From the NCBI GenBank assembly GCA_958298945.1, contig OY282606.1, positions 52,465,920 through 52,529,919 on the forward strand: a DNA stretch of 64,000 bases, given 5' to 3'. Shown here piece by piece: positions 46,389 through 57,358 of the stretch. Each line of letters opens with the position of its first letter. The first letter of the stretch is position 1. The position numbers were made by a program, and so were the translations under genes. The stretch comes from Atherix ibis. Taxonomy: Eukaryota; Arthropoda; Insecta; Diptera; Athericidae. Below the pieces are notes generated by a model. It was not told the DNA's origin, did no database searches, and saw nothing but the letters and a program-made list of their open reading frames with translations.

Positions 46389-47234
46389 TTGAATTTCCGC
46401 GGGTTAAAATATTCAATTTTCGATTTTTGGTGGCGGTATGTCGGTTCTCATGTCCCTCACTTATGCCGACAAGTTCGGCCATTTTGAATGTTCAGTTAAT
46501 TTTTGACAGCTGCTTTGCTTGCACGTGTTTTGGCTCGTCTGCAATTTTTGCTCAATTTTGACCAGGAGCTGTTGGACTCTGTCCGCGACGACACACATTT
46601 GCTCCAGAGGGTCATCCAAAGCTCAATCATCCCAATAAAAGCTGCCGCACGAGCCAAGACCGTAAAAAGCGCGCCAAGTTCGGTCGAATGTGAAGGTTTT
46701 GCTTACAGTTTTCTTCGATTGCAGGGGCGTGGTGCATCATGAGTTCTTGCCACAGGGTAGAACGGTCAATAAGAAATATTACCTGCAAGTTATGCGCAAG
46801 TTGCGCCAAGCAATTTCCCGGATTTGTGGAAGAACTAAATTTGGCTTTTGCACCATGAAAACGCCGCTTCTCACGTATCGTTGCTTGTGCGCGAATTTTT
46901 GGCTAAAAACAACACACTAAAAATATCGCACCCACCGTATTTCCCAGATCTGGCCTCCTATGACTTTTTCTTGTTCCCGAAACTGAAGAGCCCTATGAAA
47001 GGACGACGCTACTCTGCGATTGAGGAGATAAAGACGGCATCAAAGGAGGAGCTGAACAAGTTAACAAAAAATGATTTTTTGAAGTGCTTCGAGGATTGGA
47101 AAAAATGTTGGCACAAGTTTATAATTTCTGGTGGGGGTGGGGAGTACTTTGAAGGGGACAAAATAGAAATTAATAAATAAATAAATAATTTTTGAAAAAA
47201 CACTAAATTCGCGATATTTTTTAAACAGACCTCG
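46389..47234 (+). mobile_element. Mariner family B copy 3, left end missing
   Basis: It starts within the 5' region (TTGAATTTCCGCGGGTTA) without the outer terminal repeat, and ends with the right repeat, ATATTTTTTAAACAGACCTCG, before TA (47235-47236). Length is 846 bp. The transposase is on the plus strand. Confidence 0.88.
46503..47180 (+). pseudogene. Mariner family B transposase, pseudogene
   Basis: Pieces in order are LTAALLARVLARL, ELLDSVRDDTHLLQRVI, then a deletion that removes the Asp1 segment (VITGDESW in relatives). KVLLTVFFDCRGVVHHEFLP and QGRTVNKKYYLQVMRKLRQA follow. After a further deletion comes LHHENAASHVSLLVREFLAK with Asp2 changed to Glu. PDLASYDFFLFPKLK keeps Asp3. The C terminus FEDWKKCWHKFIISGG is readable to TAA at 47178. 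Two catalytic positions are lost. Confidence 0.87.
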
Positions 47235-47236
47235 TA

Positions 47237-48093
47237 TGTGTGTGATGCTTACGTTTGTGCTCACTGCAATTTTATTATAAGTTATCACACACTCCGCAGT
47301 CGGTATTTTCCTCCATCTTTTACCCCTCCAAAATTTTTAAGTAATTTCTACGCTAAGTAAAATTTAAAAAAAGGCTAATTCCTCCACACAAAATTTTCAA
47401 ACAACGATAATTTTTTTTTTAATTGACAAACTTGGATGTAAAATTCATGTTAGGCCCGTGCATTATTTGATGCTTGAAATATGGCGACTCTAATAGAAAA
47501 TGGAAGAAGTCTTTGCGTCGATGAGGTAGCCTTACAAAAAAAAATCCTTATTTAGAATACTATTAGGGTAGTTGGCAGTAAAAAATCATGATTCAATTTG
47601 AAGCAAGAGAGAAATTGTAAGGAAAACGAAATTGCCTCTTGTGGGCTTGTTAATTTATAATATATTTTTCCAAATTGTCTTTAGACTTTCTTAAAAACCG
47701 TATATTCCTTGAAAATGGCGAAACAAATTTTTCCTGAAGAAATTATTTAACGATTAATGGAGTTCTTATTTTGTAATCGGTCTTTAATATATTCACTATT
47801 AACTCTTTCTAAGGATCACCGGAATTTGTCTAAGGAATACTTTTTCAACTAGTAATAAAAATAATACCTTAAAAATGAGTGTAATTTATTAATAAATTTA
47901 TTTAACCTATCATATTAGAAGTAATTCCAAGGCTTGAGAAAAATTAAAACTAATTTAGAATCCGAAATTGGTTTGTGTCTTGAACTAATTCGAGGTCTTA
48001 TTTTAGTTACCAAAATAAAAAAATATAATTCAAATGAAAAAAATTAGTCCAAATATGATTAGGAAATAGTTTTAAGGTCCAAAACACATATAA
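47237..48093. other. Non-coding DNA; eroded repeat near the right end
   Basis: AT-rich and without coding potential. From about 47930 to 48085, phrases such as TTTTAAGGTCCAAAA resemble the GGTCCTAA-type array at 43140-43605. Confidence 0.45.
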
Positions 48094-48095
48094 TA

Positions 48096-49375
48096 CCAGG
48101 TGTATAAGTTTAAATCCGCTGTTGTTTAGTCAAAATACATGTTTTTTTTCATAGAAAGCAAAAACAACAATTTATTCAAAGTACTTGCCCTCGCTAGATA
48201 CACATTTTTTCTATTTCTCGGGCAATTTGTGGATACACGCGAAAAAAATTATTTTTCTCTTTCGAGGCAAACCACTCATCAAGCCATTTTTGGACGTCTT
48301 TGTAAGAATCGAAGTGCTGCTCAGCGAGCGCGTGGCCCATCGACGAAAACAGGTGGTAGTCGGAAGGGGCCAGGTCTGGTGAATAAGCGGGGTTGGGTAG
48401 CACCTCCCACAGTTGAGTGTCTCCAAGTAGTTTCGGACCATTTTTGACGTGTGCGATGGTGCGTTGTCATGGAGGAAAATCTGCTTGTCATGTCTTTGTT
48501 GATAATCCATCCATTTTTCACGCAGAGCACGGTGCAATTTGATCAGTTGTTGGTAGTAGGCGGAAGTTATTGACAGTTTCACCAGGTTTCAACATCTCAT
48601 AGTAGACGATACCCTGCTGATCCCACGAAACCCACAGCATCGTCTTCCGTCCGAAACGATTAGGTCTTGGGGAAGATGTTGATGGTTGGCCGGGATCAAA
48701 CCACGATTTCTTGCGTTTAGAATTCCCGAAATATATCCACTTTTCATCGCCTGTCACAATTCGATGCAGGAACGACTTTCTTTTTTGTCTGGCGAGGAAG
48801 ATTTCGCATGTGTTTTTGCGTCGCTCCATCTGCCTATCGTTCAATTCATGCGGCACCCATTTTCCGATCTTTTCAATCTTCCCCATGACACGCAGATGCA
48901 TGGAAATAGCTGGTTGAGTAACACCCAATTGCTCCGCGATCATTTTTTGCGATTGGGTATCGTCTTCGTCCAAAAGAGCCTGCAATTGATGGTCCTCAAC
49001 CCTTCCTAGGCCGATTTTCACGCTTCTTGTCCCACAAGTCAAAATTGGCGTCTTTAAACCGACGAAAGCAATTTTGGCACTTTCTTTCCGATAAAGCACT
49101 GTCACCATAGGCCTAAATAAGCATTCGATACGATTCGGCAGCCGATTTCTTCAAATTGAAGCAGAAAAGCAGAACTACCCGCATATGCTCTTTTTCTGGC
49201 ACAAAACTAGACATGATTACCAAAGGAAAAATGTATTTTGTTGTACAAAATTGCTCACAATGTGCACTTATTAATGTTGACAGATGTCAAACTGATTAAT
49301 ATTGACAGATGTTAGCTTAATTCGCTTACTCACGCCATCTATGACCAAACAGCGGATTTAAGCTTATACACCTGG
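48096..49375 (-). mobile_element. Mariner family A copy 4, full length with both ends
   Basis: It begins CCAGGTGTATAAGTTTAAAT after TA (48094-48095) and ends ...TATACACCTGG before TA (49376-49377). At 1280 bp it is the best-preserved family A copy. The transposase is on the minus strand. Confidence 0.96.
48150..49214 (-). pseudogene. Mauritiana-type mariner transposase, least decayed copy
   Basis: ATG at 49214 gives MSSFVPEKEHMR, close to the Mos1 N terminus as I remember it. Codon 34 is TAG (49113-49115), the same nonsense change as in copy 3. An extra G near 49001 shifts the frame before VEDHQLQALLDEDDTQSQKM. The next 196 codons are open, with WVPHELNDRQMERRKNTCEI, Asp1 in VTGDEKW and FGRKTMLWVSWDQQGIVYYE. 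After further shifts, Asp2 is in FLHDNAPSHTSKM and Asp3 in APSDYHLF. All three catalytic aspartates remain, but stops and shifts prevent a full product. Confidence 0.92.
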
Positions 49376-49377
49376 TA

Positions 49378-50949
49378 ACCTTGGTAGTTTCTTATAGCAC
49401 AATTTATTTTTTAGGCGGCAGGTATTTTAGATACATTTTTTCCTTTATAGTCTCTTTAAATAAAAATTGATTTTTTTCTTTTTAATGTATTATTTTGTAT
49501 CTCTCTCTTTCTCTGGCTTTCTCTAACTCTCTGGATTTTATTTACTTTTTTCAACATATTAAACATAATTCAATTATTTGTTTAGTAGAGTTTCTCTTAT
49601 AAATTTTGCGCTTTTAAAATTAATTGTTTTTGCTTAAAATTATACTTTTTTTTTAATTCAGAGAAAATTGTTTTTATTTTTTTACTCTTTTTCTAAAATG
49701 TCAGTGCATATTCCAGGAGAACCCAAATAATCTCTTTTCTCGCATTACTGCACTTTGATAGTATTTGTTTTCTTTCGTTTTTTTTTTTTTACCTTTCAAA
49801 CCGTTATTTCCAATGATTTTTCTTCATAACTTCTTATTTATTTTTCTCTTATTTTCATTTTATAATTTTTTTTTATTATTATTTTCCTTTTGTTCTTTGA
49901 CATGTGCTCGTCAGTATAAACGTGCTCAATGCGTGTAGTAAATAAATATAACGGGTCTCCATAGTAAAAATTTTTATTGCCATATTATTGCCCAATGAAA
50001 TACTCGTTAAATTTCCTTCCAAAAAACATTCCTGCAGAGATGGGGAATGGGAACGCGTCAATGGTGATTACAATGAATCCGAAAAGGATGGTGCGATTTA
50101 TGGCCGTGTTCACATTTATTCCGCAACAGCTCATAACGCTCATCGTCAACGTTGTACATTCTGATGGCTTGTCAATCACGGTAGGAGGACAAAAGAGAAT
50201 AAAAATCAGAAATAATAAAAGAGCAAAAAGGAAAAGGTAAACCAAACTGAGATTTACGTTTTTCCACTCTTTTGTTTACCATTTGCTCTTATTTTTCTTT
50301 TTTATTATGCTTTAAAACATTGCAGATGCAATCGTGCTATTTCCAATATGAAAAAGAGCAAAATACAATAGAGACCGAATAAGGAAGCACTCGTACGACT
50401 ATAAGAGAAAAAAACAAACGAATAAGTACGATAGAAGATAGAAAGGAGAGATGAATGGATGGTGAGGAAATAGGTTAGTAGTAGCAGTAGTACTGAAGAG
50501 CGCCAGAGATAGAATAATAGAAAGGGTGTAAAAGAGAATCGAGCGGACGAACAATTATGACAACTGCCAATGAAGGCGATCATAAATGAGTTAATGTCTT
50601 TTTAAATCGTTTTCTCAGCTGATTTTCGTTTGTTTTATTGACGACATGGCATCATCGCATTATGCAATGAGACTATCGGTATCTTGGCTTAGATTTTAAG
50701 TTGACAATAAATAATAATAAATGGGTGATTAGGTAGTGAATGGTGTGGGGAGAGGGGTAATTTAAAACTGTTTTTTGTTTAAACTGTATTTCATACATAA
50801 AAATAGTGTTTTTATGGGAATGGAAAGAAAGTGCCGAAAGGCGAAAAAGTAGTTTATATTATATTATTTAAAAAAAAATTAAAATGGTGACGACTTGATT
50901 CGATTTCACTATTTAATAATAATAACAAAACAAAAACCAATTTGCAACA
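49378..50949. other. Non-coding DNA with a GAGA-type tract and a balanced block
   Basis: CTCTCTCTTTCTCTGGCTTTCTC at 49501-49523 gives GAGA motifs on the minus strand. The block 49960-50250 is more balanced and holds TTTATGGCCG near 50097, which joins a posterior-Hox-type TTTATG site to a PHO core. Opposing ORFs there match no known protein. 50340-50560 is purine-rich with GAGAGA-like units. Confidence 0.35.
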
Positions 50950-51438
50950 GGAATGTCGAATTACGCTAGGTTCGGGATCATGTGGGTATTTTGGGCAATG
51001 ACTACGTGAATAAAGTGGCTTTGGAAACCTTCCCGCATCCAGTCCCCTAATTAATCTTATCTGGTCACTAAATGCCAATTAACATCTATAGCCTGTCGTA
51101 GACTAATTACTGGATTATTTGTTGTCAACTCATTGGCGTACTACCAATAAGCCGGTCTACTCAACATCCTTACTGAAATCTTGGACATGTAAGCTTCTCA
51201 GAATTATACTCTCCCACATAATTTTCTATTTTTAAACTGCCCTCGTTTCATCTGTCAATCCTGTCGTGTTCATACAACAATCTCTCATTTACTAAGCGAA
51301 TGCCACTTAACCCAGAATGTCTTTTCAAAAAGCCTCCTTCCATTGTGGAACTCTTTGATCAAACAATTCCATTTACAAGTCCTCTATTTAACTTTGTCAA
51401 ATAAACTTATCTACAGCACAAAGTTAACCAAAAAATGA
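50950..51438 (+). pseudogene. Non-LTR retrotransposon 3' coding end (RNase H tail and zinc motif)
   Basis: Plus-strand reading gives VEL-R-stop-VRDHVGILGNDYVNKVALE. This matches the last block of an RNase H domain (WVPxHVGIxGNExAD), with the Trp codon changed to TAG. After frame changes, CRRLITGLFVVNS is followed by CPRFICQSCRVHTTISHLLSEC, the C-terminal Cys-Cys-His-Cys motif, then a tail to TGA at 51436-51438. The zinc motif resembles that of the minus-strand relic at 15236-15365, so both may be the same I/jockey-type family. No RT part is present, as expected for a 5'-truncated copy. Confidence 0.75.
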
Positions 51439-51924
51439 CAATTCCTCTTAAAAATATACCTAAGCTTTCCCCTAAACGTGACATCTCCCCTAAAATATAC
51501 CTAAACGTGACATGCAGTCGCCAAAACGCCTAATGGTCGAGGTGTTTTTTCATGGCCACTGGCCAAAAACCAATTTAAATTCATAGCAAACTGCAGTAAT
51601 TTTTTGATTTTTAATTAACGAAACTTTACAGAATATATTTCAAAATATTACCTAAAAATTTGTATTGCAATTGTTTTAATAAAAAACTACCAAAATTACT
51701 TTTTAAGAAAATCGAAAGATTTTGCTATTAAAATATTTACGAAAGAAAATATTTCGTTAATAAACTTTTTGACGTTGTCATGTCAAAATTAGCCGTTGTC
51801 ATGTCAAAATAACAGGCTAACATAACAACGTGACAATAAATGCAGTGGACGGGGATTGGTATTTTGGAGAAAAACAACTGTAATATATATTACAGCTGTC
51901 ATTCAAAACAGAACAAACACTTGA
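51439..51924. other. AT-rich non-coding DNA with short repeats
   Basis: It contains a CCCCTAAA-ATATACCTAA duplication near 51450-51505 and two GTTGTCATGTCAAAAT copies near 51774 and 51794. No gene seen. Confidence 0.5.
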
Positions 51925-52690
51925 TGCGCTGTCCCAAGTAAAGGGTTTTTGAATAAGAACTAGACAACTTTTTTTTTAAATATCTCACAAACCATTTAAG
52001 ATATATCAAAACTTTTGGCTTAAAGTAAAATCAATACAATTATGAATGGAATTCGACTTCGGTCATATGTCTACCATGGGCACGCTTGCAGCGGTGGATT
52101 TGTTGAAGCCAATTTTCGATGACTCGGCCACACAATTCGACGGGAATGGCCGCCGGCTTGTTGGCATAGACCATCGTAGCCCCACAGAAAAAAGTCTAGA
52201 GGTGTTAAATCACAAGATCTCGGCAGCCAATCGATAGGACCTTTTCTCGATATAACACGTTCACCGAACTTCGACTTCAATAAGTCTATTATTTCTCCCA
52301 CTGTGTGGGATGTGGCACCATCTTGTTGAAACCACATATCACTGATGTCCAGCCTATGCAATCGATCGGAGACATAACGCTGCACATGTCTCTGTAGCGT
52401 TCACCATTGACTGTAACGTGACAGTCATTTTCATCAACGAAGAAAAATGGCCCTATGACGGCACCGGCATGAAAACCGCGCCATACAGACAGTGTTTGTG
52501 GATGAAGTGTCGTGTTTCATAAAGCACATGAGGGTTTACAGCACTCCAATAACGCATGTTTTGTTTGTTGACAAAGCCATTCAACCAAAAATGCGCTTCA
52601 TCACTGAAGATGATTTTGCGATGAAAGTCGTCATTTTCGGCAAACTTCTCTAGAGCCCAATCTGAGAACGTGCGTCGCTTCATATGGTCA
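51925..52690 (-). mobile_element. Tc1/mariner-superfamily remnant with DD41D transposase
   Basis: It is recognised by the transposase on the minus strand; the N-terminal part and that end of the element are missing beyond 52690. On the other side, about 115 bp follow the stop codon before sequence I cannot assign, and no clear terminal repeat pair was identified. Confidence 0.7.
52040..52689 (-). pseudogene. DD41D transposase (rosa/Visitor-like), N-terminally truncated
   Basis: Minus-strand reading gives RRTFSDWALEKFAENDDFH, Asp1 in IIFSDEAHFWLNGFVNKQN, Asp2 in WFQQDGATSHTVGEI, WLPRSCDLTPLDFFLWGY with Asp3, and after a frame change NKPAAIPVELCGRVIEN to a TAA at 52040. Counting residues between Asp2 and Asp3 gives 41, which separates it from the DD34D mariners elsewhere in the window. 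DD41D is reported for the rosa group described from tephritid flies and for Visitor-type elements; the exact family is uncertain. The helix-turn-helix region is absent and at least two frame changes are needed. Confidence 0.8.
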
Positions 52691-52702
52691 AGTGGCTTTA
52701 GT

Positions 52703-52760
52703 TCTTTAGTTAACTTGATCGTAAGTTAACTCAAGAACTTAAGATCAAGTTAACTTAAGA
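52703..52760. repeat. 18-bp inverted repeat, one mismatch, 22-nt loop
   Basis: TCTTTAGTTAACTTGATC (52703-52720) pairs with GATCAAGTTAACTTAAGA (52743-52760) at 17 of 18 positions. The loop itself repeats the AAGTTAAC / AAGAACTTAA theme. It lies at the broken end of the DD41D element. Confidence 0.85.
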
Positions 52761-52929
52761 CTTAAAGTAAGAAATCAAAAGTGTCAAGTTGCTATTGAAA
52801 ACCAGATGTTACACAAATATCATAATTGGAAAATTTAACAGCAAAATAAGCAGGAGAACCGCATTTAGGCGATACGTCGACAAGTAAAGCTTCCATGAGC
52901 ATACAAATGATAACAGATTGTGAACTATC

Positions 52930-52995
52930 CAGTTCCATCTGAATATCTCTAGACGGGGGCATTTCCATCTGAATATCTCTAAGCTCGTGGCATTT
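52930..52995. repeat. Tandem duplication of about 35 bp
   Basis: TTCCATCTGAATATCTCTA occurs twice, at about 52933 and 52966, each followed by a related G-rich phrase ending GGCATTTCCA. Confidence 0.8.
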
Positions 52996-53036
52996 CCAAC
53001 CAAATTGACCGTGTAGATGACCACCAGCATCTCTTA

Positions 53037-53067
53037 TACCCCGTAAATATAAGAATATTTAGGGGTA
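53037..53067. repeat. Short hairpin next to a truncated mariner
   Basis: TACCCCGTAAATAT and ATATTTAGGGGTA are inverted copies apart from one extra G, with loop AAGA. Confidence 0.8.
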
Positions 53068-53120
53068 CTAACGTTGAATCGAATCACTCAGAAACTTGTT
53101 GATGTGGTGATCTGGATACA

Positions 53121-54118
53121 GCTTATGAAGGCTTATGGTGACAGTGTTTTATCGGAAACAACATGCCGAGATTGGTTTCGTCGGTTTAAAGACGCCAATT
53201 TTGACTTGTGGGACAAGAAGCGTGAAAATCGGCCTAGGAAGGTTGAGGACCATCAATTGCAGGCTCTTTTGGACGAAGATGATACGCAATCCCCAAAAAT
53301 GCTCGTGGAGCAATTGGGTGTTACTCAACCAGCCATTTCCATACGTCTGCGTACCATGAGGAAGATTGAAAAGATCGGAAAATGGGTGCCGCATGAATTG
53401 AACGATAGCCAGATGGAGCGACGCCAAAACGCATGCGAAATCATGCTCGCCAGACAAAAAAGAAAGTCGTTCCTGCATCGGATTGTGACAGGCGATGAAA
53501 AGTGGATATATAATGTAAGAATCCTAAACGAAAGAAATCGTGGGTTGATCCCGGGTTACCATCAACATCGTCCGCAAGACCAAATCGCTTCGGACGGAAG
53601 ACAATGCTGTGCGTTTGGTTGGATCAGCAGGGTATCGTCTACTATGAGATATTGAAACCTGGTGAAACTGTCAATGCCGACCGCTACCACTAACAACTGA
53701 TCAAATTGCACCGTGCTCTGCGTAAAAAAAGGACGGATTATCAACAAAGACATGACAAGCTGATTGCTACTTGGATGTCCGAAATTACTTCGAGACACTC
53801 AACTGGGAGGTGCTACCCTACCCCGCTTATTTACCAGATCTGGCCCCTTCCGATTACCACCTGTTTTCATCGATGGGTCACGCGTTCGCTGAGCAGCACT
53901 TCGATTCTTACAAAGACGTCCAAAAATGGCTTGATGAGTGGTTTGGCTCGAAAGAGAAGGCATTTTTTTCACGTGGTATCCACAAATTGCTCGAGAGATG
54001 GGGCAAATGTGTAGCTAGCGAGGGCAACTAATTTGAATAAATTTGTTTTTGCTTTTTATGAAAAAAAAACATGTGTTTTTTTGACTAAAAAACAATGGAT
54101 TTAAGCTTATACACCTGG
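53121..54118 (+). mobile_element. Mariner family A copy 5, 5'-truncated
   Basis: Homology starts abruptly at GCTTATGAAGGCTTATGGTG inside the coding region (codon 33 of the family) and runs to a good right terminal repeat, GGATTTAAGCTTATACACCTGG, before TA (54119-54120). The left terminal repeat, 5' UTR and first 30 or so codons are absent. Confidence 0.92.
53128..54042 (+). pseudogene. Mauritiana-type mariner transposase, pseudogene lacking Asp2
   Basis: A long open part runs from MKAYGDSVLSETTCRDWFRR through QLGVTQPAISIRLRTMRKIE and WVPHELNDSQMERRQNACE to Asp1 in VTGDEKWIY, then shifts frame. Later pieces are QQGIVYYEILKPGETV and, after a TAA, LIKLHRALRKKRTDYQQRHD. The DNA that should encode FLHDNAPSHTSKM is missing: KLI is followed by ATWM-like sequence. 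Asp2 is therefore deleted. PDLAPSDYHLFSSMGHAFAE keeps Asp3. Unlike copies 1 and 3, the FENP/RKK position here reads CCTAAACG with no stop. Confidence 0.9.
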
Positions 54119-54120
54119 TA

Positions 54121-55757
54121 TCTATCGTTAGACATGATACCACGGGTCTCCTATGACTGTAGGGATTCGGAGACGCTCAATCACCATTCACACACCTGTT
54201 TTTGTAATGGATTTCATGTTTAGATTCAGATAGTTGCAGGCAGAATGCTCGTATTCCACCTTCATCTCCTCTTGATTCATTGCTTAAATTGATTAAGATT
54301 TTGATTTGCAGAATTTCTGAAGAATATTAAGGATTTTTGCAAGGTTCTAAGACACGTTATATCATCAACATATTAAGTAAAAAAGATATTGTGACAGATT
54401 GGTTTTTCGGATAAGTCCCCAAGTAAACGTCGTTCTAGAACACCAGCCAATATCGGAGCGATAATGGAGAGTTCATTGGGTTAAAAATTAGAAATAACAA
54501 CTTCAATAAAATATTCAATGAAAAAAAGAACAAAAGTAAATAAACATTTAACAGAAATATTTAAGAGTTTATAAAAAAAAATAACAAATAAAATTCAAAA
54601 CTGAAAAATCCATTAAAATAATTAAAAGGGAAATTAAAAATTAATAATTTCAAAAAAATACTTGCCAAAAATTTAACCAAGAAATTAAATAAGAACAAAA
54701 ATTACCAAAAGGAAGAATAAAAGTGTCATCTTCTCATTGTAACTAGTATATTTTTTGAAGAGAATGTGTTAGTCCTTAAAAGCGATTATTTTATTATTGA
54801 TTGTCTAATATTTTTTTATTACATGAATGCAAAAAATTTTATAGTTCAAATATTGTTAATTATTTTCCTTTTCTGTAAAATGAAAAAAACACCCTCGTTA
54901 CTAGTAGGTTAATTATCATTTTCTCAATAATAAAATAAAGGCAGTTGAAAAAGACCTCCTTTAAGTGCAGTCAATAAGAATGCATTCCAAAATATGACTA
55001 ATCCCTTAATTATTAACATTATCAGCTGTTAGCAATAAGAACCTTAAGAAAAAATCGATAACATCAACGGTAGCCATCAACAGGTACCCATTACGCGATG
55101 CCGTTAAGTGGAATACCATTAAAATCATTTGCAATATAATAAATCGAACACAAACACAGCCTCGACCAATAAGAAAGCTCTTTGTCAAAAGTCAAGGCCA
55201 TGCCAACCACTTCTTTTTTTCTATCATTCTTTGCGCTTCGCTTTTCCGATCTTTTTCGTTTTGTTTTTTTTTTCTCTCCTTTTTGCTAATTTATTACCAA
55301 TTTTAAGTACGGCATAAATATTTACTCAACAATACTCACAACAATAGTAAACTAGTTTGCTTTTCCTCTCGTTCTCTTTAGTGTGCACTCTTATAGACAA
55401 GAGTGTGAAAGCGAACCATGTTCTATGCTGGAAGAATGACTAAATATTGCCGTTCTCTTTTACACCATCGCTCACATACAATTGTGGACATATTAGAATG
55501 CTGACAATTTTCACTTTTATTTACTTTTATTAGATTTGAACGAAAACAAGAGAAAAAAATAGTAACCATTTTTTTGCTCTCAAAATTTTATAAATGCTTA
55601 AAAATTGGAAAAAAACATTTTTTTTTACTATGTTTCTTCTCTTTTTTTCAAGTACAGTTTTAGGAAAATCAACTTTAATGTGGAAAAATTGAATTTTGAT
55701 GGAAATTTAGGCGATTATAAATGGTTTTTGGTGGGCGGTTACCAAAAAAATCTTGTA
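54121..55757. other. Non-coding DNA in the presumed Abd-B intron or upstream region
   Basis: Balanced at 54120-54480 and 54960-55550, AT-rich between. A small dyad, CACTCTTATAGACAAGAGTG, lies near 55384. No exon or transposon is recognised. Confidence 0.4.
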
Positions 55758-56714
55758 CGCGATCTGCTCAAAAAGTATCGCGAATTTTTTAATTTCCGCG
55801 GGTTAGATATATTCGATTTTCGATTTTTTGTGGCGTTATGTTGGTACTCATGTCTCTCACTTATGCCAACAAGTTCGTCCATTTTGAATGTTCAGTTAAT
55901 TTTTGACAGCTGCTTTGCTTGCATGTGTTTTGGCTCTTCTTTGATTTTTGACCATTCCAAAAAAAATGTATCAAAGAATCCGTATCAATTTTTGTGTGAA
56001 AAACAAAATTAATTGCGCGGACGCATTCCGAATATTGACTGTGGCATATGGTGAAGCTACCTGGTACCGAAAAAACGTTTATTGGTGGTACAAAATGTTC
56101 TCAGAGGGCCGAGAATATGTGAACGACGAAAAGGTCGAATGTGAAGGTTTTGCTTACAGTTTTCTTTGATTAAAGGGGCTTAACACAGGGAAGAACGGTC
56201 AAGAAGGAATATTACCTGCAAGTTATGTGCAAGTTGCGCGATGCAATCCGCCAGAAACGCCCGGATTTATGGAAGAACAAAAATTGGCTTTTGCACCATG
56301 ATAACGCCCCTTCTCACTTATCGTTGCTTGTAAGCGAAATTTTGGCTAAAAACAAAATACTAATAATACCGTAGCCACCGTATTCCCCAGATCTGGCCCC
56401 TTGTGACTTTTTCTTGTTCCCGAAATTGAAGAGCCCCATGAAAGGACGATGCTACACTACGATTGAGGAGATAAAGACGGCATCGAAGGAAAAAAAACGT
56501 TAATTTTTTTAAGTGCTTCGAGGATTGAAAAAAACGGCATCAAAGGACAAAAAAAAAATTTTTTGAAGTGCTTCGACGATTGGAAGAAAAATTTTCACAA
56601 AACTATATAATATCTAGTGGGGATTACTTTGAAGGGAACAAAATAGATATTCATGAATAAATAAATAATTTTTGAAAAAACACAAAATTCGCGATACTTT
56701 TTGAACAGACCTCG
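55758..56714 (+). mobile_element. Mariner family B copy 4, both ends present
   Basis: It starts CGCGATCTGCTCAAAAAGTA after TA (55756-55757) and ends GATACTTTTTGAACAGACCTCG before TA (56715-56716). Length is 957 bp, so it is internally deleted. It shows the normal arrangement of this family: start codon on the left, C terminus on the right, and only about 30 bp of terminal repeat. Confidence 0.92.
55966..56658 (+). pseudogene. Mariner family B transposase, internally deleted
   Basis: ATG at 55966 gives MYQRIRINFCVKNKINCADA, FRILTVAYGEAT, YWWYKMFSEGREYVNDEK, the first helix-turn-helix of this family. It is the only copy here that shows the authentic N terminus. The reading then jumps to VECEGFAYSFL (a shifted KVLLTVF region), so the linker and Asp1 are lost. 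Later pieces are LHHDNAPSHLSLLVSEILAK with Asp2 kept, and PDLAPCDFFLFPKLKSPMKG with Asp3 kept. Near 56478-56560 a short segment (GACGGCATC-AAGGA ... GTGCTTCGA) is duplicated in tandem. Confidence 0.87.
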
Positions 56715-56715
56715 T

Positions 56716-57275
56716 ACTTAAAAATTTTGTCTGAAAACAATTTTTGTTTTACAGTTTTTAGGTTTTATTTTAATTTTTTTTTTTTTATAAAATTTAAAAA
56801 ATGTGTATTCTTTTTGGTATACCATAGTTCAAAGGAAATCAAAATAAATTAATATTCCAAATTTTTAAAGATTTCTTTAAGTTAAATGAAGATTTTTTTG
56901 GTTTTTGCTGTTGTTCGTATTAGAAATAAAAAATTAGTTGATTATATTTTTTAATTAGCAAAATTTGTAATTTGTTTCTCTTAGTCGGGCCTTTAATTTT
57001 AATTATTTTATGATTTTTTGAATTAAAAATTTATTTGTTTTAGTTTTCTTAAATGTTTTTGTTATTTGAAAATTTGATTTAAGTTAATTTAAAAACATAA
57101 AATTTTTGACTAGTTTCAAATGGTTTTCTTAAATATTTGTTCTTTTAGATTTTTATCAATATTTTACAAAAAAAATAAAAAAATTAAAAAAATTAATGCC
57201 AAAAAAAATCACTTTTCTTAAAATTTTTGCAAGAAAAAATTTTAATACAGTAAAAATAAATCAACAAAAAATATA
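56716..57275. other. AT-rich non-coding DNA
   Basis: A/T tracts; nothing recognised. Confidence 0.55.
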
Positions 57276-57358
57276 ATTATGTGCTCATCCGTGCATGTTA
57301 TTTTTTTATTATTAAATATTAAGAAAAATATTTAAAATAACATGAATGAGCACATAAT
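57276..57358. repeat. miRNA-sized imperfect hairpin (83 bp)
   Basis: The left arm ATTATGTGCTCAT...CATGTTATTTT (57276-57304) pairs with AAAATAACATG...ATGAGCACATAAT (57334-57358). There is a five-base bulge (CCGTG) on the left against one A on the right. The loop is about 29 nt of A/T. Size and shape resemble an insect pre-miRNA or a tiny MITE. Confidence 0.7.

Noticed and set aside
49977..50245. Overlapping 86-87 codon ORFs on both strands
   Set aside because: No family resemblance, no splice or Hox motif, and equal openness on both strands; more likely a non-coding conserved block.
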